Shown here: in pieces, positions 22,297 to 33,905 of the stretch
Numbering within the stretch: the stretch's first letter is position 1
Layout of the letters: every line of letters begins with the position of its first letter
Assembly (NCBI GenBank): GCA_028583405.1
Contig: CM053250.1
Coordinates: 41,032,230 to 41,096,229, forward strand
DNA: 64,000 nucleotides
DNA from: Pogonophryne albipinna
Taxonomy: Eukaryota > Chordata > Actinopteri > Perciformes > Artedidraconidae
Reading direction: 5' to 3'
Translations under genes and position numbers: made by a program
Notes under the pieces: generated by a model
What the model saw: the letters and a program-made list of their open reading frames with translations, nothing else
What the model was told of the DNA's origin: nothing
Databases searched by the model: none

Positions 22297-22640
22297 AGTC
22301 ATGGAGCTGTAGTCTTGTAAATAAGAAACCATGTATTATTCAGTATCATTTAATCTTTTCAGTAAACATCTTTTTGTGTTCAAACATCTTGTGTTCAAGT
22401 CTTTTCAGTAAACATCTTTTTGTGTGTTGTAAATTGTGTAGCCCTACTCAATATACAACTTTCATCTACATTCAGACTTAATTCATTCAACAATATTCTA
22501 GAGATGACAATTGGTCTGGTGATGCTCCCATGTATGGCCATTGAGGGTTATTGTAAATGTAAATAAGAAATCATGTATTATTCAGTCTTCTTAGTATCAT
22601 TTAATCTTTTCAGTAAACATCTTTTTTACAATAGCAATAT
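22297..22640 (+). repeat. Duplicated transposase 3' flank
   Basis: The motif AATAAGAAACCATGTATTAT and the following CATTTAATCTTTTCAGTAAA occur at 22320-22375 and again at 22561-22622; a third partial copy lies near 22400. Between them, 22513-22548 is a stray copy of part of the neighbouring nuclease exon (see findings). No gene is seen. Confidence 0.75.
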
Positions 22641-23639
22641 ATCACACAGCCCTACTTCCTCTAGTGAGTGTGGTCAGTGAATATGAAGGTGCTGTAATGC
22701 AGGTTAAAGAGCTGCCACTGTGCAAATAATAATGCAACAAGGAGAGAACCACAACTTCCGGGACCAGGACAGACCACAGGTACTGGTAATCACGCTTCTC
22801 TCCCTCCTGATCATCTTGCAACTGAAACTGAAAAATGGAACAGCAGACAGGGAGAGGAGGCTTTTAATCACCTGATAGTGCATAACTATCATGTTCTTGT
22901 GGAAAAAAATGAGCACACCAACTCTTTATGACTTTTACCTTTCCCCTTGTAAGTTGCTGTCCCAACACTTCAGGGAGAACACATAGTCTGAAGAAACTCT
23001 CAACTCTGGGAATGATGTTGTCCCACAGGTCCACATCACGCACAATTCTCTCTACAAAGAGGTCATTTTTAGTCCAGACAACAAAGTCGCAGTAGTCAAC
23101 GTCAACGACGTGGAGCTGAGCCTGTACTTGATGGTAGTAGGCATGTCTCCTGTCCAGCTTCACAGTGCCCCCATCGTTGACGAGACAGAAGCCCTGTTCT
23201 CCAGCACACAGGCGAAGATTGGCCTCCTCTTGTTTGCTGTGTGGGCACTAAAAGTTCAATGAAAAGAAAAGTAATATATTGTTCTGTAAATAAGTGTCTG
23301 CAGCTCAAAATGTATTGGGAGAGGATCCCCAGACTCAGGATCACGTCACAATCCTATACTTACCGGCTTTACTGTAGCACAATACTGAACAAATAACTTA
23401 CCTTTATCTCACAGATACCAGTTCCATGGCAGGTGCACGTGACACATCCGTCTGGCGACGCTCCCATGTATGGCCATTGAGGGTTCAGCCAAAGCCCGCT
23501 GTCTTTACAGCTGAAACCCTGGTGGTGCAGACTTTGTACTCCTTCATACTGCTTTCGGGCAGTTGCCTCGTATTTGCATCCATACCTGTAATGTATACAA
23601 CAAGGAACAGAAATAGAACATTATAAAACGGACAAGTCA

Positions 23640-23995
23640 AATCAAGCAATCTGATTGGTTCTTAGCCGTGATATAATCAGCGTATACCACGGGTAGAATT
23701 GTAAGTTACTTTTCACAACAAGTCGGTATCCCTCCGCGTCTGAGAAAAACTGTATACAGTTGCGTTGAAAAGCAAACTGCCTGCAGTTTGCTTTTCAAAC
23801 TGGAACAAGGAAGCAGCGGAGAAGTAACGGGGCAGAAACCCTCCTTTTTACGCAGCGGTCCAGACGCTTCGCGTCGGGCCGAACCACGCCCCTTAGCTGT
23901 GATATAATGAACATATACCACGGCCTGTCGTGAGCTATTGCTTAATTATACCACGGTCTGGGTGAATACTCCATTCTGATTGGCTCCCTAATCCC
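23640..23995. repeat. Palindromic MITE-like repeat in nuclease intron
   Basis: Repeated TATACCACGG and GTGATATAAT motifs and two CTGATTGG runs near both ends indicate a dispersed repeat. At about 23764-23801 a 15-bp perfect hairpin occurs (TTGAAAAGCAAACTG and its complement, separated by a short loop). Ends and duplication were not resolved. Confidence 0.5.
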
Positions 23996-25137
23996 TAATA
24001 AATACCTTGTTGCAGCTGTAGAGAACTTGTGTGCCTCTGGGTAGCATATGGACTTGATCAAGGACTTTGATGGCTGTGCAAGACTAGTCTGTAGAACCTG
24101 CTTCAGTCTTGAGGCTGTGATCCTTCCTGCTCTTTGGCTAAACCATATTGGTGATAAGCTCTGGTTTCTGGTCTCCTCCTCTACTGCCTGGACCTGTGGC
24201 TGTGTCAGCTCTTCCTGTCTGAAGTCCTGGCATGCATTCTGCAACTCTGTTGGGGATAGCTGTAGCATCTCTGGTGTCCTATACTGAGGTAGTGGTTTAG
24301 GTAGCTTGCTCACAGATTTAGGGACACATTCTTTGTAATATGGTTCCCTGGACATCAGTGCAGCACTTCTTGGGGAATTTCTGCTCAAAGTCTTGAAAAA
24401 CTGCATATACCTCTCTGATCCTCGCTCCAATTTTGAACCCTGGACTGTGGGACGCTGAAATGTGTGCTTCTCACCTGTCCTTCCAGCAATGGCATCATCC
24501 AGTTTTTGCTTTTTGGATTTTGCGGATGAAAAGTCTATCATCGCAACTGGAGCAGCAGGAATCTGCACATGTGAGAGACAGACCAACATGTATGTGAACA
24601 TACATGTAGGTGCAGTGTAACAATGAGACAGGCAAGGACGGCATGAACAGCTGACTGACCACTGGGGTCTGAATACCTTTTTGACATGTGATGGCATTAG
24701 CCACTTGCACTTCTCAGTGGTGCAGGATGCAGTCTCTCATCTTCACACCTGCTTCGATTGCAAACAGAACTGCTCCAATATGTGAGCAGGATTCTGACTA
24801 ACTGTATAGACAGAGACATACTAGAATAACTAGATTGATCGTAAAAGCTAGTAATGGTATAACATGGATATTATAGCAGGCATTATTTTGTCTGAGCTTA
24901 AGTGTTGTGTCAAATATGCTTTGGGTTGGGATATTTATTTTATGACTTACCCAGCCATACAGTTACAGTGTGCTGTAACAACCTCTCCATCTTCTTTAGC
25001 TACAATCCACGTTTTTAATGGTGTTTCTCCAGACCTCTGGGAATGGCTGACCTACAAAATTGAAGCTCCAGTTAACAACTTGCTAGTTAGTAACAAACAT
25101 TTAACAACATCAAGCCATAGCTAGCTAGTCTAGTTCT

Positions 25138-25753
25138 GTTAGGTCCCCAGCTCGTTTCGGGGTAAAAGGGAAGCAACACAGAACCAGATGGTCTTGGTAA
25201 AGAGGTTGTTTTTAATATTAACCTCAACATAGAGTGATATAAACAACGTGCAGGCTGTTCAAAGGCTCTGAGCTGTCTATACACAACAGTACACAAAAAC
25301 GAAGGCCACAGAATATCACAGTCACGAATCAGGACACTTAAGACAGAACTGGTGAGACGTTTCGCACAAGTACAACGCCGTCACCAAAACACAATATATC
25401 CTAAGCTAAACCCATACACTCACATCAATATCCTAAGTACACACACCATAAGCACCCGAGTTAACCTCTGTTAACAATATCGTAAGGAAACACACATCAT
25501 AAGCACCCGAGTTAACCTCTGTTAACAATATCATAAGGACACACACATAAGCACCAATAACACACAAACATTCTGAGGTATGGTAGCATGGCGTCCTAGC
25601 ACAGATCCAGCACCCCGAATGTCAACAACGTCGCAGCTTATGTAGCGTCATCAAGAGGCGTCGGGACCTCTTCCGGTGGTAGGACCTATGATAGGAACGA
25701 AACAACGTCGCGGTAACCATAGTACCTACATGTAATCATAACACATACATATA

Positions 25754-25797
<44 letters not shown>

Positions 25798-25882
25798 CAC
25801 ATACATATATACATATATACATATACACACACAGAACACTCACAGGCCAGTTAATGCTGAAGGCAAGGCGACAGTCGTAACA
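25138..25882 (-). repeat. Possible solo LTR in nuclease intron
   Basis: On the minus strand the block begins TGTTACGACTG and ends GGGGACCTAACA, the TG...CA pattern of an LTR, length about 745 bp. It lies between nuclease exons 1 and 2. It contains a 60-bp tandem duplication (CATAAGCACCCGAGTTAACC twice) and an AT/ATACAT microsatellite at 25745-25830. No matching direct repeat flanks it and no internal region exists, so the call is tentative. Confidence 0.4.
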
Positions 25883-26384
25883 CTGCCTTACATGAGTCCA
25901 TGTAGCTAAAGTTAGCTAGCTAGATGTCTCTAATAATGCTACTTAGAGGTAAGAAGGTATAGGTAGTTAACACTCACCCGGGCAAAAACAAGGCGACATT
26001 TGTTTAATGCCTTTTTGGTGCCGAGGTCATTCACCCATCCACACACGAAGTAGTTGAAAGCTTCCAGGCTTTTATACGCTTTCATTTGGCTAGCCGTGTA
26101 GTAGGAGGTATGAAGGACGAGGTAGCTGGTGATATCCATCGCCTCGACAGTGGGCAAATCTGATAAATCACGAGAAAAGTCGCTCTTTTTCAGCTGATAC
26201 GGATCGTATCCGATGTGTGCTGTGATTTTTTCACGATATCTGCGGCGTGCAGGTTCATTTAATTGTTTGACATAGTCGGTGTCCTCCATGATTCCTGCGT
26301 TGATGAATGATTGCGTTTTCACTTCCTGACTTCCACTTGAATTTCGTGCATCGTAGAAGTCACGTGATTGAAACCAAGCTATAG

Positions 26385-27039
26385 TAGCTTTAATTGTAGC
26401 TCCTGTTCCTCCAGTGCATGCCTCTCAGTTAAACCTGCCATACGAGCAACAATTGCAGCCTTTTCTGCTGCTGCTATAATTTGTGCAGATGAAGTTGTAC
26501 TTGACTTTGTACTGCTGTCACTTTTGTTTGAACATTTACCAACATTAGAAACTGTCATCAGGATTGATATCATTATTATCACCAGTACCTTCAGTTTGAC
26601 AAACCCACACCTTGATTTTGACAATAAATTCATCATTGAACATAATTTTGGCTTTAAACCATGTTTCATGTCTTTCCCTTTCATCATGTGGCAATAAACC
26701 CATTAAAGTGTCATGCATATACCTGGCTTCAACACACAATTCAATATAACCATCAAGAGCATTTTGAACCTTAGCATGTTCACCATTTAACATCAAATCT
26801 TTTATATTTGTTCTTAATTTGCTAGCTTTATTTAGCTTAGCCTTTCTGCCATTTTGCAACCTCTCAAGTTTTTCCGCAAGTGCTTTGGCAGAGAGTTTAA
26901 CTACCCGCTTAGTGCTTTGCGCATCACTACAGCTGGCCACGCTATCCAGCTTGCCAGCAGCTGACGCGCTGTCAGCTGCTGGTACGTCCGCAGCGCGCTC
27001 CTCCATATTTGAATGTCTTAAAGTCAAAGGGATTGTCAC
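26385..27039 (-). pseudogene. BEL/Pao gag N-terminal region
   Basis: From about 27006 the minus strand encodes MEERAADVPAADSASAAG, then VKLSAKALAEKLERLQNGRK, KLNKASKLRTNIKDLM, and MHDTLMGLLPHDERERHETW. This is the helical N-terminal gag of Pao-type elements, which forms the capsid-like particle. A frameshift near 26600 moves the continuation to another frame, ending RMAGLTERHALEEQELQLKL, where ISL2EU sequence begins. Downstream gag has not been located on the far side of that insertion. Confidence 0.8.
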
Positions 27040-27455
27040 AAATCAATCAATGCAATATTCAATGCAAGCGCTTATTGTTCATCCCTTTCACAACCAATGC
27101 ATTGGAATTACGCCCCTTACGTGTGCACACAACTTAATTCCTATGGCCATTTAAACCGGTTGTAGCGTGCTACACATACCTCCTTAGATGAACGTAGTTC
27201 CGTGCCAAGCGGCGAAAAGCTTCTCGGCACCATTCAGCGCGTTGCTCCTGTCGCCTTCCTGTGCAGCAGATGAGCAAACGAGTTGTAGCCATCCTCCTCT
27301 CGGCATCACGTGGCTGATAACAGCTGAGCAGCCGGCGTGTTGTTTTCCTCCTCTCGGCGTCCGGTAGAAGGTGAGCAGCCGCTCTCAGCGTTCGATAAAC
27401 GCAACGAAAACATTTCCTCTTGTGTTACTCCAAAAAAGGCTAGTTTTTGACTATA

Positions 27456-27691
27456 TGTAGAGGCTAAGCCAACGCTTTGTGTGTGCGTGTTCTCCGTGTG
27501 TGCTCCTTGTGTGTGTGTTCCTTGTGTGTGTGTTCCCGGAACGCACACACAAGGAACACACGGAACACTGTTCCGTGTGTTCCGTGTGTGTGTTCCGTGT
27601 GTGGTCAAAAACTGTATGGGCCTTCCGGCGGAACCTCTCACCAACACACATAGGTTCCTACCTTTATACCCACAGTTAATTGGCTCCTACA
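27456..27691 (-). repeat. BEL/Pao 5' LTR (236 bp) with palindrome
   Basis: It shares both ends with 14887-15247 but lacks about 145 bp of that copy. The central part is a TGTGTTCC-rich minisatellite. At 27553-27583 it holds a perfect 15-bp inverted repeat, GGAACACACGGAACA and its complement around a single C, able to form a cruciform. Just inside, the gag leader follows. Confidence 0.88.
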
Positions 27692-27953
27692 CTGATGTTT
27701 ATTCATGCACGATGCCCCCTGTTTCTGACTGGCTGGTCCCGATATCTGTATCGCACGGCAGTAGAACTGGGAGTCCAGAGTACTCTGTAACTTGTATTGG
27801 TGTTTTTTTACCATTAAAATCAGATTATTGTTATAACTTTTATTCCGGTGTTTTGAACTCCTTCTTTTATTAATCTGACCAGGCTCATCTAACGGACGGC
27901 GCGGAGCGGAGGTGGGCTTTAAGCCACCACCACTGTGTTTGCTCCTACAATTC

Positions 27954-27971
27954 TGGTGACCCCCAACGTGA
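27954..27971 (+). promoter_or_regulatory. Retroviral primer-binding site
   Basis: TGGTGACCCCCAACGTGA lies five bases after an LTR-like CTACA end. A TGG start is expected because it pairs with the CCA end of the priming tRNA. Which tRNA is used was not determined. Confidence 0.55.
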
Positions 27972-28099
27972 TGAGTGCTGGTCTCTCGAAGGACCACCGA
28001 CAGCCAGCGGACGGAATTCAGTCCAGGGGAGGACACTTCGATACCACTGACAACTAAACCAGGGCGCCTAATACAAAGGTAAAACAGATACCTGTTGAT

Positions 28100-31000
28100 G
28101 ACCAAAATCTGTGATTGACTATACTACAACATTTTAGAGTTGTCAGCGCCGTTCTCAGTGTTCTTAGTCACGGTAAAAAATACAATACATATTTTAGTTA
28201 AGTAAGAAAGTGCTTAGAGTCAGGTATACAGCAGTCCTGTACCTAAGGCACCAAAAGAGTTAAAAAGTGTTTGTAAGAGTCGGGTAGTGCATTCCCGTAC
28301 CTTAACTCACTAAAGAAAGTAAAGTGAACCAGCGAGTTCCCACTGCGGTCAAAATAAAAGCACTTACTCGGTCAATAACATATACACCAAAATAACATAC
28401 CAAACATATTAAATTAAGAAATATGTACTATATAATGTGATCAATAATTATTTTAAACAAACTACGTATAACTACCACATTATAAATGAGTGAATGTAAA
28501 ACTTAAGGAGTTTCAAAATAAAAGACCTTTGAAATATCTATTGTATGAGCTATCATCCCTCTGTTTTTAGATGAGAATAAAACAAAAACTGTCCAGTATC
28601 AAAGACTCATCTCACTCCAGGGTGATAGCAGGACATCCCATCTAGTCACTTAGAAAAAATCAGGACATTCTGATTTACAGTTTCAAAATAAAAGACCTTT
28701 GAAGTCTCATATATGAGCTATCATCCCTCTGTGTTTAGATGAGAATAAAACAAAAACTGTCCAGTATCAAAGACTCATCTCACTCCAGGGTGATAGCAGG
28801 ACATCCCATCTAGTCACTTAGAAAAAATCAGGACATTCTGATGTACAGTTTCAAAATAAAAGACCTTTGAAGTCTCATATATGAGCTATCTCATATATGA
28901 GACTTATAATTCCTTTAAGTGTTCCAAAAATATATTCATTAACTGTAATCAGATTACTTGTTTTTCAAATATAGCGCTAAATACAGTTAGTTTTGTATTC
29001 TGTTACAAACCTAACCATGCTTGTAACACAACTTAGATAAACAATTTGAAAATGAATAGAATAAGCAAGAAGATTAAAGATGAATCTATAGTGGTTAAGG
29101 AGGGTGTCTTTGTTTTGCCTATTAACTTAGAACTGAAGTAATAAAGAATAGGTAGACTACTACCATTAGTTTGTTTTAACAGTAACATGTTTCAGCATTC
29201 CTGTCCATATAGACACTCAGCCGTTTTATATTGTAACCCGTTGGGGGAGAGATTTAAATTGAGTTTTTCTCCAGTAGCTGATTTGCTATGATTACAGCAG
29301 CATTGGATAGTTGTGCACCACCTTTTGGGTTCTCTGAATCAGTGTGTTGGTGAAGATTTGCTCACTAGAGAAACAGAAGAACTGTGCAAAGAACACATCT
29401 TTGAGGAGGTTTTGACATTTTGACAACATGTGTCTGCTGATTATACCACATTGATCCAAGAGTTTCCATCACAATGCCAGGGAGAGTTTCCTTGAGCCCA
29501 CTGACCAGGGCCGTTTCTAGCTTTTTGGGGACCCTGCCACTGAGTACAGCTGCAGAGGACAACGCATCACTGACTGTGCTTATTATGACAAGATCTTGAG
29601 ACAGGCTTGTCTCAGACTGTTCAGACTCTGAAGAAATTATGCAATGATTTTACAGCATAACTGTGCAAGAGTTTCCAGAGGGTGGTGTAGAACGATATGC
29701 TTAGTGTTTAGGAAAGGAGGCTGATTGTTTAAATGATGGTTGGGAATACTGAAAAGATTAAAGTTTAATATTCTTGTTTAGTAAACAAGACATCTGATTA
29801 TTATGTCACACAGGATAATCTTGACATAGAAACTAGCTATGGGTAAAACGTGTGGTTGTTATACCATTGTTATCATGAACTAAAACTAAATAGGGAAATA
29901 GTATCTGCTTAAAGATGAACGGATTTCATATCCTAGAGAGGATTAGTTATACAGTATTGTGAATACTTCACAAGGTATTTACTAATGTATTTTAAAGAAC
30001 CAAATTTAAAGAAATTGAATTGACTTGATAAATAAGTGAAGATAAAAAGTTGTATTACCCATGAATTAATCAATTGGTAAATTAAAAATAGCAGTAAAGA
30101 AGAAACTATTAAAGTAAAATGAGGAAATAATCCTAAAACACTGAGGGTACTGTGGGATAAAGGGGGAGACATGATGGAAATATTCACTACACTGTAAGCA
30201 GTGGGTGTTTTGGAGTCAAGAGTATAGAGTAGAACAGATTCTTCAATCTTTTCATCATGTGGACAAATTATTCTTTTAGTTTTTATTCATGTGTGAATTT
30301 GGTAGAGATTTAATTTGTTACCGTATTAATCTACAGTTTAAAGGGAGAGTTTTAGTAACCACTCTATAAAATCAGACAAACATTTATTTATATAGGTCAT
30401 GTTGAAGGGGAAGCTAGTTCTAAGCAAAATAATAGTATTTCAATTTGAGGTATTGGTTTCACCATTGTGGCATATATTACTACAGGAGAACTTTCTATGG
30501 GAAATAACTGTTGTTTGTCGTCCAAAATGTAGAGTTTAAAATTAAAATAAAAACAGCACATTTAATTTTGAAAAAGCAATCTCATTGGAAATAATGTGGG
30601 GCCTTGGATCACCCATTGCAATGGTGCATATTATTGACGGACAATAGGGAGAATGGGTCACTCAACCAACCCTGCAGTGGTTTTTAAAATCTTACTTGCA
30701 GCTTCACAGGGAGCGCACGGCACCAGATTATGAGTTTAAAAGACAAGCGTCACCACCTCCTAATGGACATCCATTTAATTAGTAATTAACTGACATTTAG
30801 AGATGTTAAAAAGTAAAAACATACCTACCATAAGTGATAATTCCTAAATTCAACTACAAACCATTGATGAAATGACTTCTGTTTTTAAATCCTTGATAAA
30901 TGAAGGAGTGATTGTTACATATTCGGACACCCAAGGTTCCACGCACTGTTAAAGAGGTTAACATTGTTCTTTAAGTGGACCAGAATTGAAGATAAATGAA

Positions 31001-31334
31001 TAGGAGTTATGAAATACATGGCAGAGCTTTACAGATCCTAATAATGTTTTGACTCAAGATAATAATTATATGCACAAGTTTCTGAAATAGATCTATTAGA
31101 CATTTTAATATAGATTAGGTGTTAATAAACTGCAGTAGTAGTACTATAAGGAAGTGACATTTTTGGCTAACACATTTCAGGGAATGTGGGAAACAGCTGT
31201 CCCAATGAAAAGTTAGAGATGTCTGGAAAATTATAGTTGTAATTGTGAATTAATAAATGATGGCGCTCCATATATGATTTTTGTGGACAAAGTATACTGG
31301 CCTATGCTGAAATATCAAAGTCTCTGCAGAGCAC
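28100..31334. other. Decayed retroviral interior, no gene recognised
   Basis: About 3.2 kb between the primer-binding site and the first large duplication, expected to have held gag and most of pol. It is AT-rich with stops in all frames, and no domain was found. The tandem duplication at 28509-28895 is listed separately. Confidence 0.4.
28509..28895 (+). repeat. Tandem repeat, about 170-bp unit
   Basis: Two near-identical units and a partial third begin with TTTCAAAATAAAAGACCTTT at about 28511, 28680 and 28849. Each full unit includes AAACTGTCCAGTATCAAAGA and CATCCCATCTAGTCACTTAG. It lies in the decayed interior of the plus-strand retrovirus. Confidence 0.93.
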
Positions 31335-33905
31335 GACACATGGCCAAAAAGACTGAGACCAACTGACCTTTGACCCTGACCGACAGTGTAACTTGAGACG
31401 GCACTGTCAATGACTGACTCTGGGGTGAGCCTGACCAGGACATTACAACCTGACAGTGTGAGTGTGAGTGTATGTCTGCATGTGATCAGTGCAACTGCAT
31501 GATTTAAAACAATGACTAATCAAGCATGTTTTTGGACTAAACACATTATTCTGGGGCTCAACACAATTCCACAGAATTGGAAAACCGTACAGGTGACCCG
31601 TTTCTAATCTACTTGATGATATTTTACTCCCACAGGAGGTGGCAGTTTGCAGAATGTGAAACTCAAACTAAAACATGAAGATTCTGTTTCTTTTAGGACT
31701 GAAGGATGGAGAGAAACACTTCATTTCACTGAAGTGTTTACTGTGGAAATGATGGATGTACATTTGGGAAAATGTTTGGTATTTTCTTATAATCCATGGT
31801 TACACATGAGGTTCATGTGTAAAAAGGGGGAGTGTAAAATTCACAATGTACATTTTTCATTTAGGGACTGAAAGGAACCTGCTGCCCCAACTCGATTGTT
31901 CAATCTGACCATTGATTGACAGGTTTAGAATTGACCTGCTCCATATCTGGGGATAAGATACTGTTTGATTAATGTTGACATGTTTCTAAATATTGGTTGA
32001 GTTATAACAGGTAACACAGATGCAGAATCAGTGGCCAAGGGGCTACTGTGAGAGATGTAAGTCCAGAATGGAATACTGAGGAAGTTGACCGGTGAGTAAT
32101 GTTTCAACAGGTATTAAAGTAACTGAGGTTTGAAATGTAGAAAGAACATATTACAGTTAAAGCTAAAACATAGTAATGTAATGAGACAGAATTTAATTTA
32201 GACAGCATCATGTAACTAGCCTGGTAAAGAAGTAAAAGCCATAGACTTTATTGTTTATTTATTGACACATGGCCAAAAAGACTGAGACCAAATGTGACCT
32301 GCTCCATCGAAATCAGTCGCATTGACCCGAAGACACATTTTGAGTTGTATACACTGTTGGAAAGAGGATATTCCTGGCTTTCTAATGATATCAGGATTGT
32401 TTTTGTACTCCAAATATTAAGCGAAATATGTCACATTATATAATGACTGTTACAGAGTCATCATTTTGAGAAAAAGGCCTTCAAAGTTTTCTCTTCTCTG
32501 GAATCCATCGATCTGATTGATTATTAGCGGAGCAAATGATCAAAATACTACGGAGGGAAGGTATTTTCGTTTGGAGGGGAAGCTCGCGAGTGTGTGTGTA
32601 TACGTGTGTGTGCGTGTGTGTGTGTGTTTGTGTAATTTTGCGTTTGTGTGTATTGTGTTTGTTTCCCGGGGAAAACACTCACGAGAAACACCGGCTGTTG
32701 TTATGCCTGCTGTGACGTTAAATTACTCCGTTCTCCGCTTGTAATTATGCCGTTACAAGCTTGAAAGTTGTATTTATCATCTGAATTTGCCGAAACAAGT
32801 TTAATATTCTGAAAGCCAAGACTTTGTTTAATTGAAATCAGATGAAAACAAACTGTAACGGACTCTGCCGTGTTATCTATGATTACTATACTCTTACATT
32901 CATAATTTCAGCCGGAGGGAGGGGGGGCGGCGCAGCGGAAGAGCAGATTGCGAGTGAGAGGTGCCTGTCTTCGTCCCTTTACAAGCTTCACAAATGTATT
33001 TATCGTGTGATTTAGGAAATAAAAGTTTCATATTCTGAAAGCCAAGACTTTGTTTGATTAAAATCAAACAAAACACCCGAACCCCGAAAAAATAGTTTTT
33101 TACGTAAATCCACGTTTATTTTGAAATGAGCCGTTGCGACTTCCGACTGATTTCGATAGAGCGGGTCACAAATTACCTTTGACCCTGACTGACAGTGTTA
33201 CTTGAGAAAAGCACTGTCAATGACTGACTCTGGGGTGAATCTGACCAAACTTGACTTTACAACCTGACAGTGTGAGTGTGAGTGTATGCCGGCATGTGAT
33301 CAGTGTAACTTCATGATTTAAAACAATGACTAATCAAGCATGTTTTTGGACTAACACATTATTCTGGGGCTCTGTGGGAAATTAGAGGTTTCCTAAAATT
33401 CCACAAAATTGGAAAACCGCACATGTGACCCATTTCTAATCTACTTGATGATATTTCACTCCCACAGGAGGTGGCGGTTTGCAAAATGTGAAACTCAAAC
33501 TAAAAAATGAAGATTCTGTTTCTTTTAGGACTGAAAGATGGAGAGAAACACTTCATTTCACTGAAGTGTTTACTGTGGAAAATAATGGATGTACATTTGT
33601 GAATAGTGTTTGGTATTTTCTTATAATCAATTATTGCCTGAAGGTTTTCTTTCCATACAGGATTTTGTTACACATGAGTTCATGTGTAAAAAGGGGGAGT
33701 GTGTGTAAAATTCACAATGTACATTTTTCATTTAGGGACTGAAAGAAACCTGCCGCCCCAACTCGGATGTTCAATCTGACCATTGATTGACAGTTTTAGA
33801 ATGAACCTGCTCATTGTCTATAAGATACTGTTTGATGAATGTTGACATGTTTCTAAATATTGATTGAATTATAACAGGGATATAACGAGGATGCAGACTC
33901 AGTGA
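31335..33905 (+). repeat. Large direct duplication within retrovirus
   Basis: 31335-32040 and 32264-33905 are copies of the same sequence, the second split by a TIR element. Shared landmarks are GACACATGGCCAAAAAGACT, CTGTCAATGACTGACTCTGG, ATGACTAATCAAGCATGTTT and AAGATTCTGTTTCTTTTAGG. The copies diverge after about 32040/33905, where only the second leads into integrase. Copy-to-copy distance is 929 bp at the left edge. Confidence 0.9.
32293..33170. mobile_element. TIR element (MITE-like) in second duplicate
   Basis: The left end TGTGACCTGCTCCATCGAAA and the right end read inward, TGTGACCCGCTCTATCGAAA, continue as ATCAGTCG, giving a 27-bp inverted repeat with two mismatches. The first copy of the flanking duplication lacks this block, which proves insertion. 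The target duplication could not be resolved. Internally a TGTGTG-rich stretch (32590-32660) and a repeated ATTCTGAAAGCCAAGACTTT occur. Confidence 0.72.

Larger units (their letters stand above)
22640..26322 (-). pseudogene. YqaJ-like PD-(D/E)XK nuclease with SWIM finger (ISL2EU)
   Basis: Exons inferred from splice sites, read downward: 26322-25978, 25051-24951, 24797-24677, 24562-24006, 23585-23402, 23247-22939, and a last one from 22827. Exon 1 begins near MEDTDYVKQLNEPARRR and holds QMKAYKSLEAFNYFVCGWV. The SWIM-like finger is [11 protein letters not shown] then HIGAVLFAIEAGVKMRD. The nuclease starts with QRAGRITASRLKQVL. Its active site is GASPDG and CEIKCP, with the CEIK/CP pair joined across an intron. 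YqaJ proteins are lambda-exonuclease-like and resect DNA ends; a role in transposition is inferred. A one-base frameshift lies near 24735, so the gene is probably dead. Confidence 0.82.
20446..26384. mobile_element. ISL2EU-type DNA transposon: DDE transposase plus YqaJ nuclease
   Basis: This interval holds two convergent, multi-exon genes: a DDE transposase on the plus strand (20769-22296) and a YqaJ-like nuclease with a SWIM-type finger on the minus strand (26322-22640). That gene pair is the known hallmark of the eukaryotic ISL2EU (IS4EU) superfamily. The interval interrupts the gag region of the BEL element, whose coding resumes at about 26385. Exact termini and the short target duplication could not be fixed. 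The left limit is set by the start of homology with 2082-2288. Both genes are broken, so the copy is inactive; a solo-LTR-like insertion sits in the first nuclease intron. Confidence 0.75.
14887..27691 (-). mobile_element. BEL/Pao LTR retrotransposon with nested insertions
   Basis: A 12.8-kb interval bounded by related LTRs that begin TGTAGGAGCC and end CTCTACA on the minus strand. The flanking 5-bp duplication CTGAT is at 14882-14886 and 27692-27696. Read on the minus strand the order is LTR, gag, protease, RT, RNase H, C-terminal domain, LTR, the BEL/Pao arrangement. The body is split by hAT copies at 16082-16767, 18096-19090 and about 19495-20072, and by an ISL2EU transposon at about 20446-26384. 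The integrase core is missing by deletion. No envelope gene is seen. Confidence 0.9.
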
